Notes: a model not told the origin generated them from the letters alone. A DNA stretch of 64,000 bases from DATDIC01 sp963777625 (GCA_963777625.1 CAVZRO010000001.1:434001-498000), one strand, 5' to 3'; shown: positions 1 through 9,591, counted from the stretch's first letter. Made by a program: numbers and translations.

Positions 1-2
1 GG

Positions 3-473
3 GAGGTCATGGCCATGGCACCGGAGCGGTCCGGACATGGCCTGGCCAAGAGCTGGATTGCCAATCGTCTGATGAATGCAATCAGCGCGGCGAACCTTCC
101 ATGCGACGTCTATGTGGGCGAGACGAGCGTCCGGATCGACGAGGACACGGTATATGAGCCGGACGTGCTGCTTCGCTGCGGCCAGCGGCTCGCTTCGGAT
201 GCTACGGAAGTTACCGATCCTGTCGTGGTGGTCGAAATCCTCTCCCGATCAACGCAAGGGCGGGATCGCGGCGCCAAGCTCGACGACTATTTCCGCCTGC
301 CCTCCGTCGTGCATTACCTCATCGTGAAGATCGAGAACCGTACCATTATCCATCATCATCGGGAAACCGAAACAACGATCAGCACCCGCATCATCCGCGA
401 TGGCCCCGTCCGCCTCGATCCGCCCGGTGTGACGCTCGACAGCGCCTTCCCGCCGGACCGGCCCCCCGCCTGA
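3..473 (+). CDS. Uma2 family endonuclease, 5'-truncated by window edge
   Basis: Uma2 (DUF820) proteins have a PD-(D/E)xK restriction-endonuclease fold and are usually 180-200 residues; their cellular role is poorly known. The core elements are visible: a PDV motif (Asp), a VVEIL strand (Glu) and a GAKLDDY helix (Lys), followed by the family's RLPS..HYLIV segment. The frame is open to the left edge. The MAPERSGH stretch is normally internal to the family, so about 30 N-terminal residues are missing and the ATG at 9 is not the true start. The downstream gene is convergent. Confidence 0.8.
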   Translation, partial: EVMAMAPERSGHGLAKSWIANRLMNAISAANLPCDVYVGETSVRIDEDTVYEPDVLLRCGQRLASDATEVTDPVVVVEILSRSTQGRDRGAKLDDYFRLPSVVHYLIVKIENRTIIHHHRETETTISTRIIRDGPVRLDPPGVTLDSAFPPDRPPA

Positions 474-483
474 CCCCAGCCCG

Positions 484-1827
484 CTACCTCCACCACCCCA
501 ACTTCGGCCGTGGCAGCCCCAGATTCTCCCGCAGCGTCAGCCCCGCATACTCCTTCTGAAACAACCCCCGCCGCTGCAACTCCGGCACCACCAGCCGCAC
601 GAAATCCTCGAACGTCCCCGGCGTGTGCGTCCCGCCCACCACGTAGCCGTCGCAGGCTCGCTCCACGAACCATTGCTCCATCCGGTCCGCCACCTCCTTC
701 GGCCCCCCGACGATCGCCTGGCCCGGGCGGCCGCGCCGCGTGACCTCCAGAAAATCCCGCGGCGTCGGATGCGGCTTCACCCGCAGCACGTGGTCGCGCA
801 TCGCCTGCATCCCGCTCATGCTGGCGAGTTCCTCGTCACTGAACACCTCATCCATTCCCTTGCGGGCGAAATCGAAATTCATCGCCTCCGACAACAGGCT
901 CAGCCCATCCACCTCGCGGTAGCTGTGCTCGATCACCGCCATCTTGTCCTCGGCTTCCGCCTTCGTGGCACCCACCACCGGATAGGCGATCGTATTCAGC
1001 GTCACCAGTTCGGGATCGCGTCCCTGTTCCGCGATGGCCGCCTTCATCTCGGCATAGTCCCGTTTCGCCACGCCGATGTCCGGATAGGTCACGAACACCG
1101 TCTCCGCCCAGCGCGCCGCGAATCGCTTGCCGCGCCCGGATGAACCCGCCTGGATCAGCACCGGATGCCCCTGCGCCGACCGCGGCACCGTGAACGGGCC
1201 GCGCGAGCGGAAGAACCGCCCCTGGTGGTCCAGCCGGTGCACCTTGTCCGCATGCGCGAACAGCCCCGAGCTTTTATCCACCACCAGCGCATCGTCCTCC
1301 CAGGTGTCCCAGTGGCCCAGCACCACCTCCATGAACTCGTCGGCACGGTCGTAGCGAAGGTCGTGCTCCATATGCTGCGCGAGGCCCATATTCGCCGCCT
1401 CGCCATCATTGACGGATGTAACGACATTCCACGCCGCCCGCCCGCCGCTCATCAGGTCGACGGTCGCGAACACCCGCGCCACATGGAACGGCTCGTAATA
1501 GGTCGTGGAATAAGTCGACCCCAGCCCCAGCCGCTCGGTCGTCGCTGCCATCGCCATCAGCACCGTGACCGGATCCATCTTCACGCAGCGGATGCCGTTC
1601 TCCACTGTGTGCGCATGGTCGCCGCCCAGCATGTCCGGCATCGCCAGCCGATCATCGAAGAACGCTAGCTGAAACTTCCCCGCCTCCAGGATGCGCCCGA
1701 TCGTCTGGAAATAATCCGCGCTGAGGAAATCGGTGCGCAACTCCGGATGCCGCCACGAACTCGCCAGCGTGGTGCAGTTCTGCGCCTGCAAGAACCCCAC
1801 CAGCACCATCTGCCGTCCTGCCGCCAT
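484..1827 (-). CDS. NtaA/SnaA/DmoA-type FMN-dependent monooxygenase
   Basis: A 447-residue member of the bacterial luciferase-like superfamily, NtaA/SnaA/SoxA/DszA branch. These enzymes use reduced FMN from a separate reductase to oxidise substrates such as aminocarboxylates, sulfides or sulfones. Family hallmarks seen are the FFDDRLAMPD segment near residue 57, ATTERLGLGSTYSTTYYEPFHVAR near residues 93-116, the GRAAWNVVTS motif and a QAGSSGRG phosphate-binding loop. The length is typical. No flavin reductase gene is adjacent, so the partner and the substrate cannot be assigned. It is probably monocistronic and separated by about 230 bp from the next minus-strand gene. Confidence 0.85.
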   Translation of the reverse strand: MAAGRQMVLVGFLQAQNCTTLASSWRHPELRTDFLSADYFQTIGRILEAGKFQLAFFDDRLAMPDMLGGDHAHTVENGIRCVKMDPVTVLMAMAATTERLGLGSTYSTTYYEPFHVARVFATVDLMSGGRAAWNVVTSVNDGEAANMGLAQHMEHDLRYDRADEFMEVVLGHWDTWEDDALVVDKSSGLFAHADKVHRLDHQGRFFRSRGPFTVPRSAQGHPVLIQAGSSGRGKRFAARWAETVFVTYPDIGVAKRDYAEMKAAIAEQGRDPELVTLNTIAYPVVGATKAEAEDKMAVIEHSYREVDGLSLLSEAMNFDFARKGMDEVFSDEELASMSGMQAMRDHVLRVKPHPTPRDFLEVTRRGRPGQAIVGGPKEVADRMEQWFVERACDGYVVGGTHTPGTFEDFVRLVVPELQRRGLFQKEYAGLTLRENLGLPRPKLGWWR

Positions 1828-2060
1828 GCAAGGTCCCTTCTTGTGTCATCGGCACGGCAAGCCAAAGTCACCGATCACCGCGCCGCCCGCTATCGTGGCG
1901 ACATGGTTCAGGCTTCGGACCCGCCGGCATCATAGTGATCGTGAGGCCGCACCCAGTCGGCCAGGTTGCCGTTCACCGTCTCATCGCGGGCTTTCGGCGT
2001 GATATCGGGCACAGCATAGGTGGCCGCCACCGCTGCTGCGCCAGCCACGGATGCCTTTCA

Positions 2061-3284
2061 TCACCCGTCCCGCGCCTCCTTCGTCTCGACATGCTCCGGC
2101 AAAACGCCCAGCCCGATCAACCGTGCCGGCCATTGCTGAAGCGATGGCATCATTTGCAACAACCGTACCGCCAACGGGACCCCGGGCGCCTGTTGCGCGC
2201 TCAGCACCCGCCTGATCACCCGGTTCTGCACCAGTATCTGCAACCGCTGAGTGATCCGCGTCGCCGTCTCGCGCCGCCGCTGCACAAGCCGCAACACCAT
2301 CGGATCAACTGCCCCGCGCCGCAAATAGGGCCCCAGCAGATTCGCCGTCGCCACCGCATCCTGGATCGCCAGATTGATCCCCACGCCCCCCACCGGCGAC
2401 ATCGCGTGCGCCGCGTCGCCAATCACCAGCAGCCCCGCCCGCGACCACTCCCGCAACCGGTTCACCGCCACCGTCAGCAGCTTCACGTCATCCCAGCTTT
2501 CCAGCTCCTGCACGCGGTCCGCGAATTGCGGGGCAATCTGGGAGATTTCCGCGCGCAAGGCCGGCAGCCCGCGCGCCTGCACCTCCTGGATGCCGCCCTT
2601 CGGGATGATGAACGCGCACTGCCAGTAGTCGCCGCGATCCAGCGTGACCAGGATGTGACCGGCCGCGATCCGGCCCAGTGCCGCGACCGGATCATCCTTC
2701 CGCTTCGACAGCCGCATCCACAGCACGTCCATCGGCGCGCCCAGATCGAACAGCTTGAAACCACTCTGGTCGCGCAGCACCGAGTGCCGCCCGTCCGCCG
2801 CCACCACCAGGTCGGCGCGGATCTCCAGTTCGCCGTCCGGCCCGTGCGCCCGCACGCCGTGCACCACGCCGCCATCCTCGATCAGCCCGGTCGCCTCGGT
2901 GCGCATCATCAGCCGGAAACCCGGGTATCGTTTCGCGTGCTCCGCAACGAAGTCCAGGAAATCCCATTGCGGCATGAACGCGATGAACCCGCAGCGCGTC
3001 GGCAGGTGGGTGAAATCGGCGACCTCCACGTGTTCCCCGCCGATCTCCACACCGACCGTCCGCGCCTGGCTGTGCGGCCGGCGCAGCAGCTCGTCCAGCA
3101 GCCCCAGCTCGTGCATCACCTGCAGCGTTGATGGGTGGATCGTGTCGCCGCGAAAGTCCCGCAGGAAATCGGCGTGCTTCTCCAGCACCAGCACATCGAC
3201 GCCGCCCCGCGCCAGCAGCATTCCCAGCATCATCCCCGCCGGCCCACCCCCGACGACGCAGCAGCGAACGGAAACCTCGATCAT
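2061..3284 (-). CDS. FAD-dependent aromatic hydroxylase-like monooxygenase
   Basis: A 407-residue class A flavoprotein monooxygenase (PHBH/UbiH fold). The N-terminus has the Rossmann dinucleotide motif VGGGPAG (residues 10-16) and an acidic strand end (VLEKH). A DG motif lies in the middle (VVAADGRHS), and the FAD ribityl-binding GDAAH appears in LLVIGDAAHAMSP, followed by GGVGINLAIQDA. Such enzymes hydroxylate or epoxidise aromatic or polyketide-like substrates using NAD(P)H and O2. No pathway genes adjoin it, so the substrate is unknown. The ATG at 3284 is preceded by a GGCAGGTGG stretch. The reductase gene lies 86 bp upstream on the same strand. Confidence 0.85.
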   Translation of the reverse strand: MIEVSVRCCVVGGGPAGMMLGMLLARGGVDVLVLEKHADFLRDFRGDTIHPSTLQVMHELGLLDELLRRPHSQARTVGVEIGGEHVEVADFTHLPTRCGFIAFMPQWDFLDFVAEHAKRYPGFRLMMRTEATGLIEDGGVVHGVRAHGPDGELEIRADLVVAADGRHSVLRDQSGFKLFDLGAPMDVLWMRLSKRKDDPVAALGRIAAGHILVTLDRGDYWQCAFIIPKGGIQEVQARGLPALRAEISQIAPQFADRVQELESWDDVKLLTVAVNRLREWSRAGLLVIGDAAHAMSPVGGVGINLAIQDAVATANLLGPYLRRGAVDPMVLRLVQRRRETATRITQRLQILVQNRVIRRVLSAQQAPGVPLAVRLLQMMPSLQQWPARLIGLGVLPEHVETKEARDG

Positions 3285-3370
3285 TCAGCCACCTGCCCTG
3301 TTTTCGCGCGCAACACGCCAAACGCATCTGACCCGCCACTGAACGGCCCGGCAAGAGCCACGCCAGATCG

Positions 3371-4093
3371 TCAGGCGCGAAACGCCGCATTCCACCCCAG
3401 CTCGGTACGTGCTCGTTCGGTCGCGACGTGACTGTTCGGCTGCGCGATATTGTACGCGCCGCTCCCACGGTCGATGGCCAGCAGCGCCGCATACGCCGCC
3501 GCGTCCACATGCACGGGCGCGGAATTCGACGGGACGTCCGCATGCGTGCCCGGGCCGTAAAGCTGGCCGTACCGAAGCACCACGCCCTCCAGCGGCGGCG
3601 ATTTCAACACCAGGTCCTCCAGCGCGATCACCCCCTGCACCGAGGTGCCGCGACCTCCTTGCGCGGCGACATCGAGCGCGTCCGTCTCCGCATGCGGTTC
3701 CGGCCCCGGCGCGTAAGCCCATGCTATGCTTTGCGCCACCAGGCGGCGCGCTCCCGCCGCGATCGCAGCCCGGACGAGATTGGCGGTGCCTTCCTTGCGG
3801 ACGCGGGCATTGCGGACAATGGCATCCGCCATCAGGGCTGGTTCCAAATTCCTCGGCAGATCGGTAAGCTGATGGATCACCACGTCCGGCCGCGCTGCCG
3901 CCATCGCCCGTGTCAGCGCCGCCGCATCGAACACATCGAGCACGACCGGTTCCGCCCCCAGCCTTCGCAGCGCCTCGGTTTTCTCCGCCGATCTGGTGGT
4001 GCCGTGCACCTCATGGCCGGCATCACGCAAAAGCGGAATCAATCGCCGGCCGATGGCGCCGGACGCGCCGGCAAGAAAAATCCTGTGCCCCAT
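3371..4093 (-). CDS. NAD(P)-dependent epimerase/reductase (extended SDR)
   Basis: A protein of 240 residues with the extended-SDR/NmrA-like N-terminus: a GASGAIGRR nucleotide-binding loop near residue 10, a TTRS segment typical of cofactor discrimination, and a later LRYGQLYGPG motif seen in nucleoside-diphosphate-sugar epimerases. The start at 4093 (MGHRIF) is preferred because AGGAG lies 8 bp upstream; a longer form from 4114 is possible. The canonical YxxxK is not obvious, so a reductase or atypical epimerase role is as likely as sugar epimerisation. Confidence 0.75.
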   Translation of the reverse strand: MGHRIFLAGASGAIGRRLIPLLRDAGHEVHGTTRSAEKTEALRRLGAEPVVLDVFDAAALTRAMAAARPDVVIHQLTDLPRNLEPALMADAIVRNARVRKEGTANLVRAAIAAGARRLVAQSIAWAYAPGPEPHAETDALDVAAQGGRGTSVQGVIALEDLVLKSPPLEGVVLRYGQLYGPGTHADVPSNSAPVHVDAAAYAALLAIDRGSGAYNIAQPNSHVATERARTELGWNAAFRA

Positions 4094-4098
4094 CTTCG

Positions 4099-4617
4099 TT
4101 ACTCCTTGTCCCAACCGCCACAGGGCGGCCGTTGCATATGCATCAACTTAGCCCGGCGGCCAGTTACTCCACAATCGCCGCGGTGTAATACCGGACCGCA
4201 TTGAGGATCACCCATCCTGCCGGTGTTGCCCGGAGCAACGTGAAGCGAACGAGCGGCGCGGTGGGCGACAAAGTCATGGATGGCCGGCCCCACGGGACGG
4301 GTGCGTTGATGGCCGGGACAAGCCGGACAAGCCCGGCCATGACGGAAAGGGGCCGGCCATGACGGAAGGGTCAGCATCAACGCGGGTTGGTGTAAAGCGC
4401 CATGGCCTTGGCATCGCCGGTCACATCGCGCGTCGGCGAACTGAAATGGTATCGCGGAATGGCGGAGCCATCCGCGCGTGCGGCGACAATGCCACCTTCG
4501 TCGGGATAAGGCTCAGGCCACGTTTCAAGGCGGCAGGCGAACAGTCTGACCACGCAGTCTCCGAGGCACGAAGAAAGACCTTTTTTCGGTTCCTCCGCGC
4601 CTCCGTGGTGAGCCGCC
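4099..4617. other. Intergenic region with a degenerate repeat and a possible gene remnant
   Basis: A 520-bp stretch without an intact gene. Positions 4309-4368 hold imperfect copies of a GGCCGGGACAAGC / GGCCATGACGGAA word. On the minus strand, 4377 to about 4530 reads as a coding-like C-terminus (WPEPYPDEGG ... AMALYTNPR, then stop) with G/C-rich third positions but no recognisable start. It could be the 3' end of a decayed gene; the family is not recognised. Confidence 0.3.
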
Positions 4618-5253
4618 TCACAGAAACGGATTGCCCGCCCGCTCCGCCCCGATCGTCGATCCCGGACCATGTCCGCACAGGAATGCCACATCGTCCCCCA
4701 GCGGCATCAGCTTTTCCTTGATCGAGCGGATCAGCGCCGCATGATCGCCATACGGAAAATCCGTCCGCCCGACGGAGCCCTGGAACAGCACATCCCCCAC
4801 CACCGCGAACCGCGCCGCGTGCTGGACGAACACGACATGCCCCGGCGTATGTCCCGGGCAGTGCAGCACGTCGAAGCGGTGCGCATCCAGGCTCACCTGG
4901 TCGCCCTCGCGCAGCCAGCGGTCCGGGGTTACGTTGCGCACACCGGCAAACCCGAAGCCCCGCGCCTGGTCTTCCAGCCCGTCCAGCAGGAACCGGTCGC
5001 GCTCGTCCGGTCCCTCCACCGGCACGCGCAGAGCCTCGGCCAGCTCCGCCGCCCCGCCGGCATGGTCCAGGTGCCCGTGCGTCAGCAGCACCCGCTCCAC
5101 CGTGACGCCGAGCCGCGCGATCGCCTCGCGGATACGCGCCACGTCGCCGCCCGGATCCACCACCAGCGCGTGCTTGCTCTCGTCATCCCACAGGATCGCG
5201 CAGTTCTGCTGGAACGGCGTGACCGGCAGCACCGTTGCTTTCAGGTTCCCCAT
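4618..5253 (-). CDS. MBL-fold metallohydrolase (glyoxalase II / YcbL-like)
   Basis: A 211-residue metallo-beta-lactamase-fold hydrolase. The dinuclear zinc motif THGHLDH is present, with further ligands in CPGHTPGH and VVGDVLF, and a late CGHGPGST. The compact length and the NCAILWDD N-terminus place it with YcbL/GloB-like thioesterases rather than true lactamases. The likely reaction is hydrolysis of a glutathione or related thioester, but the substrate is inferred. The start at 5253 (MGNLKA) is chosen because the upstream extension has no family similarity. Confidence 0.85.
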   Translation of the reverse strand: MGNLKATVLPVTPFQQNCAILWDDESKHALVVDPGGDVARIREAIARLGVTVERVLLTHGHLDHAGGAAELAEALRVPVEGPDERDRFLLDGLEDQARGFGFAGVRNVTPDRWLREGDQVSLDAHRFDVLHCPGHTPGHVVFVQHAARFAVVGDVLFQGSVGRTDFPYGDHAALIRSIKEKLMPLGDDVAFLCGHGPGSTIGAERAGNPFL

Positions 5254-5618
5254 CAGTGCGGACCCGCGGTATCGGCACGATCCGCGGGCAGGCGGCGCCG
5301 CATCGCTCGTTTCGGTTGGACTGATGTCACATTCCACATTTCGGCAAACCGCCCCGCATTGCCACGGTCGTCTTGTAGCAATTCCCCGCTTCGCTGACCA
5401 AGGCACCGGCGCGGCTCGGGCGGCGGCCTCCAGCCTGTCAGCCGGCATCGGGACGTCAAGGGACCCGTGTAGGAAACCCTGAAAGCGTCCTGTCGATCGG
5501 GGACCAGGCGGCGGGGCGAAATGGCGGGGCGGCCCCTGCAGCCGGTCATACATGCGGATAAATCGCGCAGTATCCAGCCGTTGGACCTCAGTGAAGGGCT
5601 TATCGGGCGCAGCCCCGG
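5254..5618. other. Intergenic region, no feature recognised
   Basis: A 365-bp G+C-rich spacer upstream of the MBL-fold gene and downstream of the peptidase gene. Frames run through it in several phases, but none resembles a protein. No tRNA, terminator-like hairpin with a T tract, or repeat family was recognised. Confidence 0.4.
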
Positions 5619-6560
5619 CTATTGCCCAGCAGTTGGTGAATCAACCTCCCCATAGTTGATCAGTTGCAACAAATTGTCAGAACCTGGGTCACTGGACCGC
5701 TCGACAACCCATTGTGCCGTAGCGCCGGAAACCTGCGGCGTCCCAGTCCCGTGCGTCAATTTTTTGGGGTGGATCTTATGGCTCCAAACCTGATTTGTCG
5801 GCCCCAGTTTTGCGATAGTGGCGATCACCTCGGTCTCGTTCACGACCTGAATATCGCAGAAAACTCGGTCAAACGCCGCCAATGTGATGCTCTTGGTGGA
5901 GATGGGAACAGGCCAGCCATGGCCCTGATCTCTCTCCCACCATTGATACCAGGCATGATAGTCGATGTTCCCGTGCTTATTGATCTGTTGTGTGGTGCCG
6001 ATCTGTGGCAGCGACGAATTGAAATACAATCGTTGCCCATCCAATCCGACCCAGATGGAGCTTGACTGCTGAGGGACTGAATTTACCACTCCGGAGATGT
6101 CCGGAATGACCCAGTTCGCGGCTACTTCCGTAAACATGTTGCCGTTGCGCGGTTCGACATACGCGCCGGACCAGTTCCGGCTTGACTCCCAGCGCGTTGT
6201 TATGATTGGGGTGGGCGCCAGGAGGGGGTTCAACTGATAGTCCAATTCGGGTTCCCCGCCGACTTTTTCCGCCTCCGTCGTATATTTCAGCGGCGGGCGA
6301 AAAACCTCTTCCCATGTCTGGTACAGCGGCGACATTGGATGCGTGTATGGCAAGCCCAGCTTTTGAAGAAGTTTGGCACTATGGCGCGGATCGAGTGGAT
6401 TGAACTTCTCCCTGTTCAGCTTCTCCGCGTTCTGATTGTAAATCGTGGTCACCACCCGTTCCTGTGAGGGATCCGGCGGGTAGCCCTGCGCCCGAGCCGT
6501 CGCGAAACGCCATGCCGCCAGGCTTGCGGCGCTACCTTGGATGAATGTCCGGCGTAGCAT
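5619..6560 (-). CDS. Secreted G1 family (eqolisin-type) glutamic peptidase homologue
   Basis: A 313-residue protein with a twin-arginine signal peptide (MLRRTFIQG, then a hydrophobic stretch ending ATARA near residue 24). The mature part matches the layout of scytalidoglutamic peptidases: NWSGAYVE, a WVGLDG strand, LPQIGT containing a candidate catalytic Gln, the DYHAWYQWW strand, and AQWVVER containing a candidate catalytic Glu. G1 peptidases are acid endopeptidases best known from fungi, with scattered bacterial members. The gene lies 62 bp downstream of the haloperoxidase-like gene on the same strand, so co-transcription is likely. A non-catalytic beta-sandwich protein is the alternative. 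Confidence 0.75.
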   Translation of the reverse strand: MLRRTFIQGSAASLAAWRFATARAQGYPPDPSQERVVTTIYNQNAEKLNREKFNPLDPRHSAKLLQKLGLPYTHPMSPLYQTWEEVFRPPLKYTTEAEKVGGEPELDYQLNPLLAPTPIITTRWESSRNWSGAYVEPRNGNMFTEVAANWVIPDISGVVNSVPQQSSSIWVGLDGQRLYFNSSLPQIGTTQQINKHGNIDYHAWYQWWERDQGHGWPVPISTKSITLAAFDRVFCDIQVVNETEVIATIAKLGPTNQVWSHKIHPKKLTHGTGTPQVSGATAQWVVERSSDPGSDNLLQLINYGEVDSPTAGQ

Positions 6561-6622
6561 GGTCCACGGTCCTTCCTTCGCTTGCTACACACGTACGCGA
6601 TACGGATCCGGCGAAAACCTTG

Positions 6623-7665
6623 CTACGGCCACTCACTTTTCGCCGCAGTTGTTATCGCCTGATATCTCGATAGAAGGGCAGGCTCCAGCATGTAGCGAAA
6701 AATATTCGCCGCAAGAAGCTGGCCCCCAATTCTGTCGCTGGGATAGTGCAATCCGGCAATCTCCCGATTGCGCGCAATGCGGTAAGTCAGAGCGTCCAGG
6801 CCCGGTTGCACCGCCGCGCCAAGCGAACCGGTCGTCGGCGGCGGCGCGGCCAGGCCGATGCCGGGCGTCGGCGTCGGCGCGGTCGTGCCGCCTGTGGGGA
6901 ATGGCTGATAACCAGGAAGAACCGATGCGACACACAGGGCAATAAGCCTGGATTGCGTCGCGTGTCCGCTCGGGAATGACGCATGACCGGGAATCGAGAT
7001 CGGTGGCATCAGCCCGGGCAGCAACTGGGTCGGGCGTACCGGCAAGAAATAACCCTTCCAGTACAGGCAGGCTTGCAGGGCAATCAAACTGGCCACGTTC
7101 ATCAACCGGACTGTCGCCGGATGCGAAGACGGCGTGATCGACAGAAAATCCATGAAATAGGTGATGAACTCCGACGCTTGCCCGATGATCTCGCCCAGCG
7201 CGTCAGCCCGCTCGTCTTGCGCGGCCCTAACCAGCAAATCCAGTTCCAGGGTGGGCTTACTGTTATCCGTGAAAGATGCAGGTTTGGATGCGGTCGGCAA
7301 GGTAACCGCCACGCTGATGGTATCGGTGAGAGTGTCTCCGTGAGGGTGGCTGTTCCTCCCGACGGCGTTGGGATCGGCGATTGACCCAGCCACATTGGTT
7401 TGCCGGTAGTCGGGTCCATCACCGACATGAAGTCCGCCAGCACCAGCCACGCCATCCAGAACGGATCCCATTTGCGATCCTGATAATAGAAATATGACGA
7501 ACCACTCGCCGGGTCGAACCTGCCGTCGGCGACATCGGGCGGGTTGACCGTGATGAATGGCAGATCCACCCGATCGGCGAAGTACAGCGAGCCCCCCGAT
7601 CCAGCCGTATTTCCGGTGTTTCCCGTATTCCCGGTATTGCCGGTATTCCCAGTGTTTCCGGTCAT
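6623..7665 (-). pseudogene. Vanadium-dependent haloperoxidase/PAP2-like protein, one frameshift
   Basis: Two overlapping frames make one protein of about 347 residues. The first frame (7665 down to about 7332) starts with MTGNTGNT..., a run of Gly-Asn-Thr triplets. The second runs from about 7330 to 6623. The break lies in a GAGAG dinucleotide run (7328-7332); removing two bases or adding one restores the frame. The second part has the full vanadate-site pattern: K-x6-RP (WKGYFLPVRP), PSGH (FPSGHATQS) and R-x5-H-x3-D (NREIAGLHYPSD). The family includes haloperoxidases and acid phosphatases. No signal peptide is visible. The gene is either recently inactivated or affected by a sequencing error. 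Confidence 0.8.
7608..7662 (-). repeat. Tandem 9-bp repeat encoding Gly-Asn-Thr units
   Basis: Six near-identical 9-bp units on the minus strand encode GNT triplets directly after the initiator Met-Thr of the haloperoxidase-like gene. Third positions vary between copies (GGAAACACT, GGGAATACC, GGCAATACC, GGGAATACG, GGAAACACC, GGAAATACG). Synonymous variation suggests that the peptide, rather than recent slippage, is maintained. Confidence 0.8.
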
Positions 7666-7909
7666 CGCTCAGGGTCCTTTCTTGCTTACCATTGGCACTT
7701 GCCGGCCAGGACTTCAGCCAGAAATGTCACGTCGGGTTCACGATCAGGCCCGGTCCAGGGCGATGCGTCTGTGAACTGGATCACAGCGATCACATAATCA
7801 GCCTCGCCGCACGAAAGTTACGTTACTCCGGCAACCCCGCTCCCCGCAGCCGGTCTAGCCGAGTGCGTCAGCACCTCACCTCGGAACGGGCACTGCTTCT
7901 CGTATCGTG

Positions 7910-9591
7910 TCATCGTAAATCGTGGCTGCACATGCAGTAGCTACTCGCCGCCACACGAGCCGCTTCGTCCTTGCCCAGCGCCATCAGGCTGGCGGTCAGC
8001 GTCCGCAACGCGAACGCAACCGCCCCGTTACGCCCCACCGCCCGCTGCGCCCAGATCGTCGCTTCCTCGTAGTTTCCGAACACATAATAGGCTTGGCCCA
8101 GCATCGCCTCGTACCAGAATCGGAAGGCATCTTGCGGCGCCAACCTCATGGCCCGCAGCGCGCGCTCCACCGCCAGAGCGCCATTACCGACATAACCGCA
8201 CGTGGCGCTGCTCATGATCCACGCGACAGCCGAACTCGGTCCCGCCTCGATGGCACGATCCAGGAAAAGCATCGCCCGATCGTAATCCCGCAGCAGGAAT
8301 GACTGCACGTGCCCATAAATCGCCAGCGCCAGGGGGTCGTTCTCATTCAGTTGGATCGCGGTACTGGCTAGCCGCGCGCCCTCCGCCGCGTCCGCGTCCG
8401 GATTAGAGGATCGGCCTTCACCAACCTGGAGTACATGCCACATCGCCGCATAGGAATACGCCGGCCCATAGAACGGATCATGCGTGATAGCTTCTTCTGC
8501 AGCAGGCCGCGCGCACGTGCAAAGAACTCGTCGTTCAGCCGATACAGTTGATCCAGCGCCTGCAGCAGAAAATCGTACGCGGACATGTTCTGCGGGTGCT
8601 TGCGTAATGCACGCAGCAGTTCACGTTCGCGTACCTGGGGTGCAATCGCCGCGACAACGCTGGCCGAAATACGATCCTGCAACGCGAACAAATCCGCCAG
8701 CTCGCCTTTGTACCGGTCGGAGTGGATAACCGTTCCCGTCTCGGTATCGGTCAGCTGGGTGGTGATCCGCAATCGGCCGCCGGCGCGTCGCACACTGCCA
8801 TACAACACATAGCGCACCCCAAGCTCGCGGCCCACCACGCGGGCATCGATCGTCTCCCCCTTATAGGCATGCGTGGAGGTGCGCGAGATGACGAAAAGCT
8901 CTTTCAATCCCACCAGCGCGTAGATGATGTCATCAACAATACCGTCGGCAAAATAGGTGTCGTCAGCGTCGGTCTGGTTCTTGCGGAACGGCAGTACGGC
9001 AATGGAGGAGCGGCTTTCGGTACCCGCCGGGTACTTCACCGATCAGCCGCGCTCGGGTACCCTCGGTGCGCAACGTGAACATGCGCACCGGCCAGAGCCA
9101 TGTTGTGCAGGAAGAAATCACCGAGGTCGGTTACTTCGACCGGCGAATCGTCCTCGATCCGGCTGGCAACCTCGCTGGTGATGGCGATACCTCCGGGCTC
9201 GGCATAGGTTTGCAGTCGCGCGGCGATATTGACCGCGTCGCCATAAACATCGCCCGCCTCGATCATGACATCGCCAACATTGATCGCCATGCGCATGCTG
9301 ATGCGTTGGTTGGGCGCAAGATCAGGATCGGCGGCAGCGATGGCGCGCTGCATCGCCAGCGCGCAATCCATCGCAGCGCGTGCGCTGTCGAAAATGGCGA
9401 GGAATCCATCACCGGTATTCTTGATCAACGTGCCGCCGACACGCGGTGATCCGCGGGTCGAGATGTTCGCCACGCAGGCGCATCAGTCGAGCGTGCGTTC
9501 CCTGCTCATCGGTCGACATCAGCCGGACATACCCGACCACGTCGGCCGCAAGGATCGCGCAGTCCTGCCGATGCGTCCGCGTGCCCTGCAT
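7910..9591 (-). pseudogene. Class III adenylate cyclase-TolB-TPR protein, multiply frameshifted
   Basis: Four reading frames together encode one signalling protein. A class III nucleotide cyclase domain starts at 9591 (AILAADVVGYVRLM) and continues as GGTLIKNTGDGFLA and VYGDAVNIAARL after a break near 9445. A TolB/FlgO-like domain (SIAVLPF, DTYFADGIVDDI, YVLYGSVRRAGG) follows after a break near 9040. TPR repeats (PAYSYAAMWHVLQ, LALAIYGHVQSFL) follow after a break near 8500. The C-terminus then stops early (SSYCMCSHDLR) where homologues continue. Residues remain conserved across each break. The domain order is the usual one for alphaproteobacterial cyclase-TPR proteins. It is non-functional as read. 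Confidence 0.85.

Noticed and set aside
1935..3131. Long open frame opposite the FAD monooxygenase gene
   Set aside because: It is the antisense shadow of a well-supported gene; the composition (Arg, His, Gln, Pro-rich) and lack of motifs are typical of antisense frames in GC-rich DNA.
4309..4368. CRISPR-like or tandem repeat
   Set aside because: Imperfect short words, unequal spacing and no spacer-repeat periodicity; treated as degenerate repeat.
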